A DNA stretch of 64,000 nt from Sipunculus nudus (lineage: Eukaryota > Annelida > Sipuncula > Golfingiida > Sipunculidae), in contig JAPPUL010000082.1 of NCBI GenBank assembly GCA_026874595.1, forward strand, positions 620,001 to 684,000. Reading direction: 5' to 3'. The translations under genes were made by a program, and so were the position numbers. Under the pieces are notes generated by a model, which worked only from the letters and a program-made list of their open reading frames with translations, was not told where the DNA came from and searched no databases. Positions 1 through 8,695 of the stretch are shown here, piece by piece. Position 1 is the stretch's first letter. Every line of letters begins with the position of its first letter.

Positions 1-1062
1 TGTGTAAAATTGGTTTACTTTATACTCCTCAATCATCTTCCACCATCTGCCCGCATCCGGATAAGTTGGCACACCTTCGTACATTATTGTAGTCCCGCCG
101 CAAGCTAATGGCCCGTACACTATATACGTGTGGCCTGTAACCCAGCCTATGTCTGCGCTGCACCAGTATATGTCCTCTTCCTTTAAATCAAATACCCATT
201 TCATCGTAAGTTGTGCCCATAATATATATCCTGCTTGAGAGTGCTGTACCCCTTTAGGTTTTCCTGTGCTCCCTGACGTGTATAATAAAAATAGGGGGTC
301 TTCACTGTCCATTGGCTCTATCTCACAACTTTCACTTGCCTCCTCTATGTGTTCATGATACCAATAATCTCGTCCCACCTGCATGTTTATTTGTGCCTTG
401 TTGCGCCTTACCACTATCACTTGCTTTATACTTTCGCATCCACCGGCTAAAGCCTCGTCTGCTATCGTTTTTAATATGTGTGGAGCTCCTCGCCTGTGTC
501 CGCCATCTGCTGTTATTAATGTAGTTGCTCGGGCATCTTCTATACGATCTCGTAAGCTCTCTGCAGAAAAACCGCCAAATACTACCGAATGTATTGCTCC
601 TATCCTAGCGCAGGCTAGCATGAAATAGGGGAGTTCCGGTATCATCGGCAAATATAATACCACCCGATCGCCCTTCTTTACTCCGAATTTATCCTTCAAT
701 AGCGAGGCTGCTTTGTTTACTCGTTTTGATAATTCTTTGTAGGTTATATTTTGTTTGTCGCCAGGTTCTCCCTCAAATAATATTGCTGTCTTATCTCCTT
801 TATCTTTTAAATGTCTATCTACGCACTGCTGGCTTATGTTTAACTTCCCGCCTAGAAACCATTTGTAAAATGGTGCCTTACTCTCATCAAGTACTTTATC
901 ATAAGGCTTTATCCACTTTAGATTCTCTTTTGCATGTTTATCCCAAAAGCCTTCAAGATCCTCTTTCGCATCATTGTACATCCTGTGATACTCTTCCATG
1001 CTCTTTATTAGTGCTCTTGACGATAGCTCCTTATTCGGATTGAATATTTTTACTTCTGACAT
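1..1062 (-). CDS. acs: Acetyl-CoA synthetase, N-terminal part (gene cut by the left edge)
   Basis: AMP-forming acetyl-CoA synthetase turns acetate, ATP and CoA into acetyl-CoA in the cytoplasm. Only the first 354 codons are present; the gene continues past position 1. The translation shows the ACS N-terminal region (about residues 20-75) and the AMP-binding core with the phosphate loop [11 protein letters not shown] at 261-271, followed by the [12 protein letters not shown] segment near 302-313. The hinge and the C-terminal lysine that is acetylated in this family lie outside the window. The start is the ATG at 1062, because an almost ideal ribosome site, AAGGAGGAG (1072-1080), sits upstream. 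It is last in a co-directional group with an acetate-type symporter, so uptake and activation of acetate probably work together. The reading frame runs to position 1 without a stop. Confidence 0.95.
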   Translation of the reverse strand, partial: MSEVKIFNPNKELSSRALIKSMEEYHRMYNDAKEDLEGFWDKHAKENLKWIKPYDKVLDESKAPFYKWFLGGKLNISQQCVDRHLKDKGDKTAILFEGEPGDKQNITYKELSKRVNKAASLLKDKFGVKKGDRVVLYLPMIPELPYFMLACARIGAIHSVVFGGFSAESLRDRIEDARATTLITADGGHRRGAPHILKTIADEALAGGCESIKQVIVVRRNKAQINMQVGRDYWYHEHIEEASESCEIEPMDSEDPLFLLYTSGSTGKPKGVQHSQAGYILWAQLTMKWVFDLKEEDIYWCSADIGWVTGHTYIVYGPLACGGTTIMYEGVPTYPDAGRWWKMIEEYKVNQFYT

Positions 1063-1285
1063 CTTTTTTTACTCCTCCTTATATTTAACTTTCATTTTTT
1101 TTAAAATTCTTTTGTTTTTTTTAAAACTTGTCTCTTCCCTTTTTTAAAGCCTCTCTATATACGTTTCCCACATACGTTTCCCACCTCCTAAGCATAAAGT
1201 CCATAAAACCAAACAGCCCCGCCAACTTATATCTTTAACATAATTTAACCATTTATAATTAGTTCCAAACAATAAATCTAAACAG
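1063..1285 (-). promoter_or_regulatory. Leader between exonuclease gene and acs
   Basis: This 223-base spacer carries the strong acs ribosome site (1072-1080). It also holds a perfect 13-bp direct repeat (plus-strand unit ATACGTTTCCCAC, 1159-1171 and 1172-1184) and several T-rich runs on the plus strand between 1080 and 1150. It is long enough for a separate acs promoter. I cannot point to convincing -35/-10 boxes or to a clear terminator hairpin. Confidence 0.4.
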
Positions 1286-1906
1286 CTAAACTACCTTACT
1301 CCTCTTGCCCTGCAACTTTAAGAATATCATAGCCGTCATTATCGCATCATTTAAAGCATCATGTTTCTCAAGTATTGGCAAATCAAGCTCTTGCATTATT
1401 CTATCAAAACTTCTGTCCTCGCCCTCCTCACCACGCATAAGAGCTCTTTTATACTTTGAATACATATGAGACACATCTATAACTTTGTTCGGCAGGCGTA
1501 TACCCAATAACTCTTTTACGTATTTATTTATTATTGCAACGTCAAATGATATATAATATCCGATTAATGGCCGTGAACGTATGTATTCTAAAAAGCTATA
1601 TATCCCATCCTCTATGCTTATTCCTCCTTCTAAATCTATATTCCTTAACCTGTGCACCTTTATACTATCTCCACCTACATTCTCATCCGGCTTTATAAGC
1701 ACTTCAAACTTTTCACTTTTTAATATCTTGTTATCATTTAGCTTTACGGCTCCTATTGACAGTATCTTGTCAGCTGCAGGATTAAGTCCTGTTGTCTCTG
1801 TATCAAATGATACGTATTCTTCCGATTTTGCTCCATCATAAAGAAAACTATAACGCTTATCATGCAGCTTCCGTTTACCTAGATAATTAGTAAGTCTCCG
1901 TAACAA
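1286..1906 (-). CDS. DEDDh 3'-5' exonuclease (DNA polymerase III epsilon-like)
   Basis: This 206-residue protein has all three exonuclease motifs of the DnaQ-like DEDDh family: FDTETTG with D35 and E37 (ExoI), YISFDVAI with D122 (ExoII) and KHDALNDA with H182 and D187 (ExoIII). These bind two metal ions and remove nucleotides from 3' ends. It has no DNA-polymerase or helicase domain, so it is a stand-alone exonuclease. The start is a TTG at 1906 with AAGAAGGA upstream; an out-of-frame ATG lies at 1913. Similar exonucleases are commonly found beside the symporter and CBS/cNMP nucleotidyltransferase genes in Proteobacteria. The reason for that linkage to acetate transport is not established, and whether this protein works in repair or signalling cannot be told here. 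Confidence 0.9.
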   Translation of the reverse strand: MLRRLTNYLGKRKLHDKRYSFLYDGAKSEEYVSFDTETTGLNPAADKILSIGAVKLNDNKILKSEKFEVLIKPDENVGGDSIKVHRLRNIDLEGGISIEDGIYSFLEYIRSRPLIGYYISFDVAIINKYVKELLGIRLPNKVIDVSHMYSKYKRALMRGEEGEDRSFDRIMQELDLPILEKHDALNDAIMTAMIFLKLQGKRSKVV

Positions 1907-1951
1907 TTAACATTTTCCTTCTTTAATAAGGATATCCTAAATAAAGATAAC

Positions 1952-3802
1952 CTATGATATAAGCTCAAGTGAGAAATGACTACTTATAAACTTCTTGAAC
2001 TTATCTACTATCTTAAAAACATCCTTTAGAATGTCCCGTTCTATTTTACTAAGCTTATAGGGGTTTATTAAATTATCTAGCTCCATTTGCTTACCCTGCT
2101 TCTTAAGCCTTATTCTCGCCCGAAGCGTTGTCAAAAAATCAAGTGCTTGTATTATCTCTTCTTTAAGCTCATCACTCAATACTTTAAGGGCAGTCAATTC
2201 CTCTATTCTCAAACGCGTGTTCGTCTCTTCTATCCTATATTTTAAGGCAAGGCTCCGAACTCCGTGTGTTATCGGGAATATTCCGCCTTTCTTTAAATCT
2301 AGTTTATCTTTCTTCTCTTCTTTTTTGCTTACGATAAAACCAAAGAAAAACGAAAGTGGAGTTTCAAATTTTAACATCGCCTGGCTAAAATGCCCCAGTA
2401 ACACTTTGTCTTCTTTTAGCTTTTCATGGAGCATCTCCTTTAAATCCTCTAGTAAACTACTATCTCCACACGCAACTCGTGCGTCGTACAATATCGCCAG
2501 GTTTAACATATTCTTTCCCGTCGGGACATTAAGCCACTTACTTATCTCTTCCTTAAACTCTTTAAGGCTTTTTGACCAATACGGGTTTTTTACCATCACT
2601 CCACCAGGACATTCAGGATATCCAAATTCTAAAAGCAATCTTGTAAACTCATTGCATATCTTTTTAAAATCCTTACACCTATATCCGTCTTTCAAGATTA
2701 ATGCATTGTCTTGATCCGTCTTCAATACCTGTTCCTTCCTCCCCTCAGAACCAAGTAATAGTAAACATGAATTCTCTATAAGCTCCTTGGGCGCTACAAA
2801 CGAAAATAACTTCTTGTATAATTTTATATTAAGCTCCCCTAAAACATCTTGTACCTTCGCTATGTTTACTCCTGTGGCAAGTAGCGACTTTATTAAATAC
2901 GTCATATCGTCGTTTATTACTTTAAGCTCTTCTATACTAAGCGCCTTTGTTATCCTTGTGTCTATTAAATGAGATTTGTGACTAAGGCTTCCAAGTAAAT
3001 CTATTTGTTCAAGTACGCCTTCTATCTTTCCATTATCCGTTACTACAAGCCGTTTTACAGAATGTTTTATCATTAAAAGCATTCCGTTAAATAAAAAATC
3101 ATCTTTATCTATTGTTATTAAATTATTTGTTGCTATCTCGTTTATCTTACTTGAGTAAGACCTATTTTTTAGTATGACTTTCTCTCTAAGGTCTGTATCA
3201 GTTACAAGGCCATATGGTTGTCCTTCCTTCTCTTTCAAAAGCACGCTTGAGGATTTGTTTTTTGTCATCTCTAAGACTGCATCGTATATTGTAACTCCTT
3301 TATCTACTACTACCGCCTTCCTTATCAGACTGTCTTTTACCTTCTTTAGCATGAACGATGCCATCTCTTTATTAATGTCTGCTGTTATCGCTTTTCTAAC
3401 TCGTTGCGAGAAGTCTTCTATAAAATATTTTTTAAACGCTTTATTGCTTAAAAGTAGTGATTGGAATACATTCTGAGGAAAGGCAAAGCATATTGCCTCC
3501 TCAAGCACAGTGAAATTGTACTTACACTCCCCATCCATAACTGCTGCTGCTGGAAAGAAATCTCGTTTTATTAAAAAATCGACGCTAACTCCACTCTCAT
3601 CTACTTGTTCCACCTTCCCTTTAAGTATTATATAAAAGTATTTTGGTTTGTTTCCTATCTGAAGGATTATTTCGTTTTCTTTAAAGTATAGAATGTCTAC
3701 TTTTGATATGACTTTGTCAAGCTCTAAAGCCTCTAGATGATTAAAGGGCTCTATCTCACTTACGAATGATTTATAGCCTACTATTTCTATTGTCTCGTTC
3801 AT
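1952..3802 (-). CDS. Cyclic-nucleotide/CBS/nucleotidyltransferase (DUF294) regulator
   Basis: The 616 residues break into an N-terminal cyclic-nucleotide-binding-like domain (about 25-130), a CBS pair (about 155-280) and a DUF294 putative nucleotidyltransferase (about 300-460) with GSEGRKEQ at 351-358 and TDQDNALI at 362-369. A C-terminal helical substrate-binding-type domain follows. Such proteins are thought to sense nucleotides through CBS or cNMP domains and modify a partner. Adjacent acetate-type symporter genes are the usual context, so control of transport or of Acs is an inference. The start is the ATG at 3802 with GGGAAG six bases upstream. The next gene (exonuclease) follows 45 bases after the stop, consistent with one transcript. 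The substrate and product are unknown. Confidence 0.88.
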   Translation of the reverse strand: MNETIEIVGYKSFVSEIEPFNHLEALELDKVISKVDILYFKENEIILQIGNKPKYFYIILKGKVEQVDESGVSVDFLIKRDFFPAAAVMDGECKYNFTVLEEAICFAFPQNVFQSLLLSNKAFKKYFIEDFSQRVRKAITADINKEMASFMLKKVKDSLIRKAVVVDKGVTIYDAVLEMTKNKSSSVLLKEKEGQPYGLVTDTDLREKVILKNRSYSSKINEIATNNLITIDKDDFLFNGMLLMIKHSVKRLVVTDNGKIEGVLEQIDLLGSLSHKSHLIDTRITKALSIEELKVINDDMTYLIKSLLATGVNIAKVQDVLGELNIKLYKKLFSFVAPKELIENSCLLLLGSEGRKEQVLKTDQDNALILKDGYRCKDFKKICNEFTRLLLEFGYPECPGGVMVKNPYWSKSLKEFKEEISKWLNVPTGKNMLNLAILYDARVACGDSSLLEDLKEMLHEKLKEDKVLLGHFSQAMLKFETPLSFFFGFIVSKKEEKKDKLDLKKGGIFPITHGVRSLALKYRIEETNTRLRIEELTALKVLSDELKEEIIQALDFLTTLRARIRLKKQGKQMELDNLINPYKLSKIERDILKDVFKIVDKFKKFISSHFSLELIS

Positions 3803-3891
3803 GAATCGCTTCCCAATATACTTAGCTTAGCCACTAAAAGCTATAATTTTATTTTAAGCTTAAGTCTTAATATAAAAACAAGACAGTTTAT

Positions 3892-3924
3892 AAGGTGCTA
3901 TCTTTTAGAGACAGATAGCACCTT
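3892..3924 (-). terminator. Perfect 12-bp stem hairpin after the symporter gene
   Basis: AAGGTGCTATCT (3892-3903) is perfectly complementary to AGATAGCACCTT (3913-3924) around a nine-base loop. It lies between the symporter stop (3956) and the DUF294 start (3802). On the transcribed strand the stem is not followed at once by a clean U run, so it may be a partial terminator or an mRNA-processing and stabilising hairpin that sets the symporter/DUF294 ratio. Confidence 0.6.
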
Positions 3925-3955
3925 AATAATTACAGTAGTAATTATTTATTAAAAA

Positions 3956-5722
3956 TTATTTATTAAGCTCTCGTGGAACTCGTATATTTTCAACTAAATG
4001 CTGTATCTCATCAGGCGGTGCACTTGTCATCTTGGACACCACTGTTGCTACTAGAAAGTTTAAAAGCATACCTATAGTTCCAATTCCCTCAGGCGATATG
4101 CCGAAGAACCAATTCGCTGCGTTATTTGCTCCTGGATTATAAAACTTAAAGTATATAATATACGCTGCTGTGAATACTATACCCACAATCATCCCAGATA
4201 CTGCACCTTCTTTGTTCATTCTCTTTGAGAATACTCCCATTATAATCGGTGGAAAGAAGGATGAGGCCGCAAGCCCAAATGCAAACGCTACCACTTGGGC
4301 AACAAAGGCAGGCGGATATATTCCAAAAAGCCCTGCAATCGTAACTGCTATCCCGGCTGCAATACGGGCTGCTCTAAGTTCCCATTTCTCATCAAGATTC
4401 CCTTTCATTATAACGTTTTTAAGCAAGTCATGAGCAAGAGAAGTCGATATCACAAGCAAAAGCCCTGCTGCAGTTGAAAGCGCTGCTGCAAGCCCTCCTG
4501 CCGCTACAAGCGCTATAACCCAATTCGGTAAGCCTCCTATCTCAGGATTTGCCAAAACCATTATGTCTCGATCTATATATATTTCGTTTGGCGATGATGT
4601 TGCTTTGTTGGATACAAGCTGTTCACCATGCTTCCCTGATTGCCCTGTGAAGTTCGGTTTTGCAGGACTTAAGGCTGTACCTTTTCCATATTGAATCTTG
4701 CCGTCATTATTTTTGTCCACCCAGGCAATTAACTTTGTTAGTTCCCAATTCTTAAACCAGCTTGGGGCACTTTTGTATTCAACATTATGTACTGTATTTA
4801 TCATGTTTGTACGAGCAAATGCTGCTACTGCAGGTGCTGTTGTATATAACAATGCGATAAATAGTAAAGCCCATGCCGCTGACTTCCTTGCATCTGCCAC
4901 CTTAGGCACTGTGAAAAACCGTATAATAACATGCGGTAAACCTGCAGTCCCAACCATCAACGCAAAGGTAATCATAAAGACATCTATCATGCTCTTACCG
5001 CCTCGCGCCGTATATTCGGCAAGCCCTAAATCGTTATGTAATTCATCAAGTTTTGCAAGTAGTGAACCACCACCATCTACTAAATCACTTCCAAACCCTA
5101 TCTGCGGTATGAAACTCCCGGTCATTAGAAATGATAAAAATACTGCAGGTACCAAATAGGCAAATATAAGTACGCAATATTGTGCAACCTGTGTATATGT
5201 AATCCCTTTCATCCCGCCAAGTACTGCATAGAAAAATACTATTGCCATCCCAATCCCAACACCTAGATTTATATCTACTTCTAAAAACCGTGAAAACACA
5301 ACTCCAACTCCTCGCATCTGTCCCGCTACGTAAGTAAACGAAACAAATATACCGCATACAGCCGCTACCGTTCGCGCTAGGTCTGAGTAATATCTACTCC
5401 CTATAAAGTCAGGTACTGTGAATTTCCCAAACTTCCTAAGATAGGGCGCAAGTAGCATCGCAAGAAGTACATATCCTCCTGTCCAACCCATTAGGTACAT
5501 AGCACCATCTCGCCCCATAAATGAAATAAGTCCTGCCATCGAAATAAATGACGCTGCAGACATCCAATCCGCTGCTGTTGCCGCTCCATTTGCGATAGGA
5601 TGGACTTGTTTTGCAGCAACATAAAAGTCACCCGTAGACCGCGCTCGCGACCATATTGCTATACCTATATAGAGGGCAAATGAGCCCCCCACAAATATAG
5701 CCGTCCATATTTTAATATCCAT
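3956..5722 (-). CDS. Sodium:solute symporter, acetate-type (VC_2705-like)
   Basis: This 588-residue membrane protein of the sodium:solute symporter family has about 13 hydrophobic segments, the N-terminal pattern of that family (AIWSRARSTGDFYVAAKQ near 22-40) and the conserved AADWMSAASFISMAGL stretch near 50-65. Members paired with a DUF4212 subunit carry acetate or other small carboxylates with Na+ across the inner membrane. A polar loop at about 325-385 containing a Lys/Asp-rich WVDKNNDGK segment is typical of this subgroup. The ATG at 5722 has AAAGGAG eight bases upstream. It lies 27 bases after the DUF4212 gene and upstream of the DUF294 regulator and acs, so acetate is the best substrate guess. 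Closely related families carry proline or other solutes. Confidence 0.92.
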   Translation of the reverse strand: MDIKIWTAIFVGGSFALYIGIAIWSRARSTGDFYVAAKQVHPIANGAATAADWMSAASFISMAGLISFMGRDGAMYLMGWTGGYVLLAMLLAPYLRKFGKFTVPDFIGSRYYSDLARTVAAVCGIFVSFTYVAGQMRGVGVVFSRFLEVDINLGVGIGMAIVFFYAVLGGMKGITYTQVAQYCVLIFAYLVPAVFLSFLMTGSFIPQIGFGSDLVDGGGSLLAKLDELHNDLGLAEYTARGGKSMIDVFMITFALMVGTAGLPHVIIRFFTVPKVADARKSAAWALLFIALLYTTAPAVAAFARTNMINTVHNVEYKSAPSWFKNWELTKLIAWVDKNNDGKIQYGKGTALSPAKPNFTGQSGKHGEQLVSNKATSSPNEIYIDRDIMVLANPEIGGLPNWVIALVAAGGLAAALSTAAGLLLVISTSLAHDLLKNVIMKGNLDEKWELRAARIAAGIAVTIAGLFGIYPPAFVAQVVAFAFGLAASSFFPPIIMGVFSKRMNKEGAVSGMIVGIVFTAAYIIYFKFYNPGANNAANWFFGISPEGIGTIGMLLNFLVATVVSKMTSAPPDEIQHLVENIRVPRELNK

Positions 5723-5749
5723 TAGAAATCTCCTTTAATAAGTTAATAT

Positions 5750-6010
5750 TTAGTCCTCATGGACATCATATTCTCTGTCTAATTTGTTCATTAGGCTCAC
5801 ATAAATAAATATGAGAATTACAAATATTATCTCAGAACCTTGCTGCGCAAACCAAAAGCCTAATTTGAATCCCCCTATAACGGGTCCCATAGAATCTAGC
5901 CGATCAACTAGAAGTATGCCAAATAAATATGACACGACAAACCATACTGAAAGAAGCATAATTACATAACTTATATTCTTCCTCCAATACTCATTAAGAT
6001 CCTTAGACAT
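5750..6010 (-). CDS. DUF4212 small subunit of the symporter
   Basis: A protein of 86 residues with two transmembrane helices (about residues 13-35 and 50-75) and the EYWRKNISY start motif of DUF4212. This family is almost always encoded directly before a VC_2705-type Na+/solute symporter, as here, and is taken to be its small partner subunit. I start it at the ATG at 6010, because GGAGGTG sits five bases upstream. The longer frame from 6022 (adding MEVL) would use the ribosome site itself as coding sequence and has no site of its own. It is the first gene of the acetate group. Confidence 0.9.
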   Translation of the reverse strand: MSKDLNEYWRKNISYVIMLLSVWFVVSYLFGILLVDRLDSMGPVIGGFKLGFWFAQQGSEIIFVILIFIYVSLMNKLDREYDVHED

Positions 6011-6270
6011 AAGCACCTCCATTACTTTTACTTTTTGTACGTTTTGTTTTTTTAATTGTCTTTAATAATCTACAATCGATAAACTTAGAAAAAAAGAGCG
6101 GGTTATACAAACTATTTTTATTTTTTTAGAGGTTTTAAAGCATTTAAAAGAATATATTTAAAAATATATTTAAGAAATTGTGAGTATTTTGTAGGAATGC
6201 GTTAAGGACTAAGGTTCAAATGAAATACCTGTCTTTAAACTTAAGGAAATGGGAGGTATTATAAATAAAA
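6011..6270. promoter_or_regulatory. Divergent control region with a 20-bp palindrome
   Basis: This spacer separates the leftward acetate group from the rightward aldehyde dehydrogenase, so it should hold both promoters. It is extremely AT-rich. A perfect inverted repeat, AATATATTT-AA-AAATATATT (6151-6170), could be an operator or simply low-complexity sequence. GGGAGGT (6251-6257) is the ribosome site of the downstream gene. No -35/-10 pair is convincing. Confidence 0.4.
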
Positions 6271-7701
6271 TTGAAGCTAAAAGAACAATATCCTTACTAT
6301 TTGGCAAACAAGCCAAAAAGTCCAAACGAAGAAATAAAAGTAATAGATAAATATACGGGTGAACTTGCAAGCAGAGTATCTTTGTGTAGTCTTTCGACGT
6401 TAAAAGAGGCAATAGAGATATCGTCTAGATGTTTTAAGGAAGAGAAGCGTCTTTCGGGGTATGAGAGGCAAGGGGTTTTAGAATATTGTATAGAACGTTT
6501 TAAGGAAAGATATGAAGAATTTGCGTATGCGCTGTGCGTTGAGACGGGAAAGCCGATAAAGGATGCGTGTGGAGAGGTAGATCGTTTAATAGACACATTT
6601 AAAATAGCGGCAGGAGAGGCGGTTAGGATATGCGGACAGACGGTAAATTTTGATATAAGCAAGCGAGGAAAGGCTTACAGTGGGTATTGGCAACGTTTTC
6701 CGATAGGGCCCTGTGCCTTCATAACACCGTTTAACTTTCCGCTTAATCTGGTAGCGCACAAGGTGGCTCCTGCGATAGCAATGGGCAATCCCTTTGTGCT
6801 AAAGCCGTCATTAAACACGCCACTTGGAGCTTTGATGATAGGAGAGATATTGTCAAAGACGGCGTTGCCTGAAGGATATTTCTCGATATTGCCGTGTAAG
6901 GACGAAGATGCTTATCCGATGGTAGAAGACGAGCGAATAAAGTTACTAAGCTTTACTGGTTCACAATCTGTGGGATGGGATATAAAGCGTCGATCGGGGA
7001 AGAAGAAGGTATTGCTTGAGTTGGGAGGTAATGCGGGATGTATAGTATGCGAGGATGCAGATATAAAGGATGCGGTAGGGCGGATAATATTAGGAGCATT
7101 TTACCAATCGGGCCAAAGCTGTATAAGCGTCCAGAGGATATATGTGCAAGAGGGGGTGTACGATAGCTTTAAGGCAGAGCTTGTAAGGGAGGCAAGCAGG
7201 CTTAAGAGCGGGGATCCGAAGTTAGAGGAAACATTTGTGGGGCCTATGATAAGTGAGGGGGAGGCAGTACGTGTTGAAGGGTGGATAAAGGATGCGGTTG
7301 ATGGAGGGGGCAAAATACTTTGCGGAGGTAAAAGGCGAGGGGCAATGGTAGAGGCAACGGTAGTAGAAAACACACCGATTGAGTCGAAATTGTGTATGAA
7401 GGAGGTATTTGGGCCGGTAGTGAACTTGTTTAGGTATGAGAGTTTTCCAGAGGCGCTTAAAATGGTAAATGGGACAGAATATGGGTTACAAGCGGGAATA
7501 TTCACAAAAGATATAAACAAAGCGCTTAAAGGTTATGAGGAGCTTGAAGTAGGAGGGGTTTTGATAAATGAGATGCCTTCATTCCGAGTGGATAATATGC
7601 CATATGGGGGAGTCAAGGAGAGTGGAAATACTCGAGAGGGTATAAAGTACGCAATGGAGGAGATGAGTGAGCTTAAGTTGTTGGTAATAAGACGGGTGTA
7701 A
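6271..7701 (+). CDS. NAD(P)-dependent aldehyde dehydrogenase
   Basis: The 476-residue protein has the complete aldehyde dehydrogenase fold, oxidising an aldehyde to the acid with NAD(P) in the cytoplasm. Catalytic residues are visible: N155 in ITPFNFPLN, K178 in VLKPS, E250 in LLELGGNAG and the nucleophile C284 in SGQSCISVQ. The length and the GQSCISVQR motif fit the lactaldehyde/glyceraldehyde-3-phosphate-like group, but the substrate cannot be fixed. Start choice is awkward: the TTG at 6271 lies 13 bases after GGGAGGT, whereas an in-frame ATA at 6265 lies at ideal spacing, and a stop at 6262 excludes anything longer. It diverges from the acetate group, so feeding acetate or another acid into Acs is possible but unproven. 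Confidence 0.92.
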   Translation: MKLKEQYPYYLANKPKSPNEEIKVIDKYTGELASRVSLCSLSTLKEAIEISSRCFKEEKRLSGYERQGVLEYCIERFKERYEEFAYALCVETGKPIKDACGEVDRLIDTFKIAAGEAVRICGQTVNFDISKRGKAYSGYWQRFPIGPCAFITPFNFPLNLVAHKVAPAIAMGNPFVLKPSLNTPLGALMIGEILSKTALPEGYFSILPCKDEDAYPMVEDERIKLLSFTGSQSVGWDIKRRSGKKKVLLELGGNAGCIVCEDADIKDAVGRIILGAFYQSGQSCISVQRIYVQEGVYDSFKAELVREASRLKSGDPKLEETFVGPMISEGEAVRVEGWIKDAVDGGGKILCGGKRRGAMVEATVVENTPIESKLCMKEVFGPVVNLFRYESFPEALKMVNGTEYGLQAGIFTKDINKALKGYEELEVGGVLINEMPSFRVDNMPYGGVKESGNTREGIKYAMEEMSELKLLVIRRV

Positions 7702-7745
7702 TCTATTTATCTATAAACCTTATTAAGTGAGGATAGGAAAAGCTA

Positions 7746-8552
7746 ATGGGAAAAAAGAGGATGGGAAAAGAAAAAGAAGTAGTTCTTGAGGCAGTAGGTT
7801 TAAGAAAGAGTTTTCGCGGCAAAGAGCTATTACGAGGAATAGATTTAAAGATACTAAAAGGGGAGTCAAAGGTATTGCTTGGACTTGGAGATTCAGGAAA
7901 GAGCGTATTACTAAAGATATTCTTACAAATAATGCCCTATGATGGAGGCGATATAAGACTAAACGGAAAGAGTCTAAAGAGCCAAGACAAGAAGGCCCTA
8001 AAAGCATTTCGGAATGCAAGCGGGATGTTATTCCAAAACAACGCATTATTTGATTCTCTAACGGTAGGAGAGAACATAAGTTTTTATTTAAATAATTATA
8101 CAAAAGCGAGTAAAGAAGAGATAAAGCAGCAGGTGGATGAGGGGCTATGGCGGGTAGGGCTTGGGGGGAACGTATCAAAGATGATGCCAAGCGACTTATC
8201 GGGCGGGATGCGAAAGCGTGTAGGGATAGCACGAGCACTAATGCACAAGCCGAAGGTATTATTTTTGGATGAGCCAACAGCCGGTCTAGATCCGATAATA
8301 AGCGAGTCAATAAGCCAGTTAATAAGATCAATAAAGGGAAAAGAAGGAATAACAGTACTAACAGTAACGAGTGATATATTATCAGCCCGTCGTATAGGCG
8401 ATCGTTGTGCGATGCTTTATGATGGAGTAATATACAAGGAAGGAGAGATAGAAGAGGTGCTTGATGGAGGAGATAAGCTTATGGATCAATTTATACATGG
8501 TAGTAAAGAAGGGCCAATAGATATAAGCCAGGTCTCAGGAGCGGATGCGTAA
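7746..8552 (+). CDS. ABC transporter ATPase, MlaF-like, with an altered H-loop
   Basis: This 268-residue ATPase resembles MlaF, the cytoplasmic motor of phospholipid/MCE transporters. It shows Walker A GLGDSGKS (46-53), a Q-loop at MLFQNN, signature LSGGM (151-155) followed by RKRVGIARAL, and Walker B VLFLDEPTAGLDP with E176. The switch histidine expected after Walker B (MlaF-type V-S-H-D) is replaced: the sequence reads TVTSDILSARR, with S209 in its place, which would normally weaken ATP hydrolysis. No MlaE permease or MCE-domain gene lies beside it, so it is an orphan. The ATG at 7746 follows GAGGATAGGAAAAGCTA; a second Met lies at residue 6. It may serve a permease encoded elsewhere or be a degenerate paralogue. 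Confidence 0.88.
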   Translation: MGKKRMGKEKEVVLEAVGLRKSFRGKELLRGIDLKILKGESKVLLGLGDSGKSVLLKIFLQIMPYDGGDIRLNGKSLKSQDKKALKAFRNASGMLFQNNALFDSLTVGENISFYLNNYTKASKEEIKQQVDEGLWRVGLGGNVSKMMPSDLSGGMRKRVGIARALMHKPKVLFLDEPTAGLDPIISESISQLIRSIKGKEGITVLTVTSDILSARRIGDRCAMLYDGVIYKEGEIEEVLDGGDKLMDQFIHGSKEGPIDISQVSGADA

Positions 8553-8695
8553 AAGTAAAGAGCAAAAGGGGCAAAAGGGGCAAAAGGGGCAAAAGGGCAT
8601 AAAAAAAGAGCAAAAATCAAAGACAAAAATCAAAGATTAAAATCAAAGATTAAAAGAATAGCAAAAAAAGAGAATGGGAAAGCTGGGGAAAGGGA
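8553..8695 (+). repeat. Short tandem repeats in the spacer before the TIGR02757 gene
   Basis: The unit GGCAAAAGG is repeated about four times (about 8563-8598) and is followed by imperfect repeats of AAATCAAAGATTA-type sequence (about 8610-8655). A 17-bp repeat, GTGGGGTGTAAAAGGAA, starts at 8695 and runs into the start of the next reading frame. No gene is seen in this spacer. Confidence 0.7.

Noticed and set aside
312-1043. Overlapping plus-strand open frames over the left end (312-524, 383-628, 726-1043)
   Set aside because: They run antisense to the well-supported acs frame, which is intact from 1062 to position 1 and has a strong ribosome site.
2217-2714. A 165-residue plus-strand frame within the DUF294 gene
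   Set aside because: It is a shadow of the minus-strand gene, with Ser/Phe/Lys-rich composition and no family signature.
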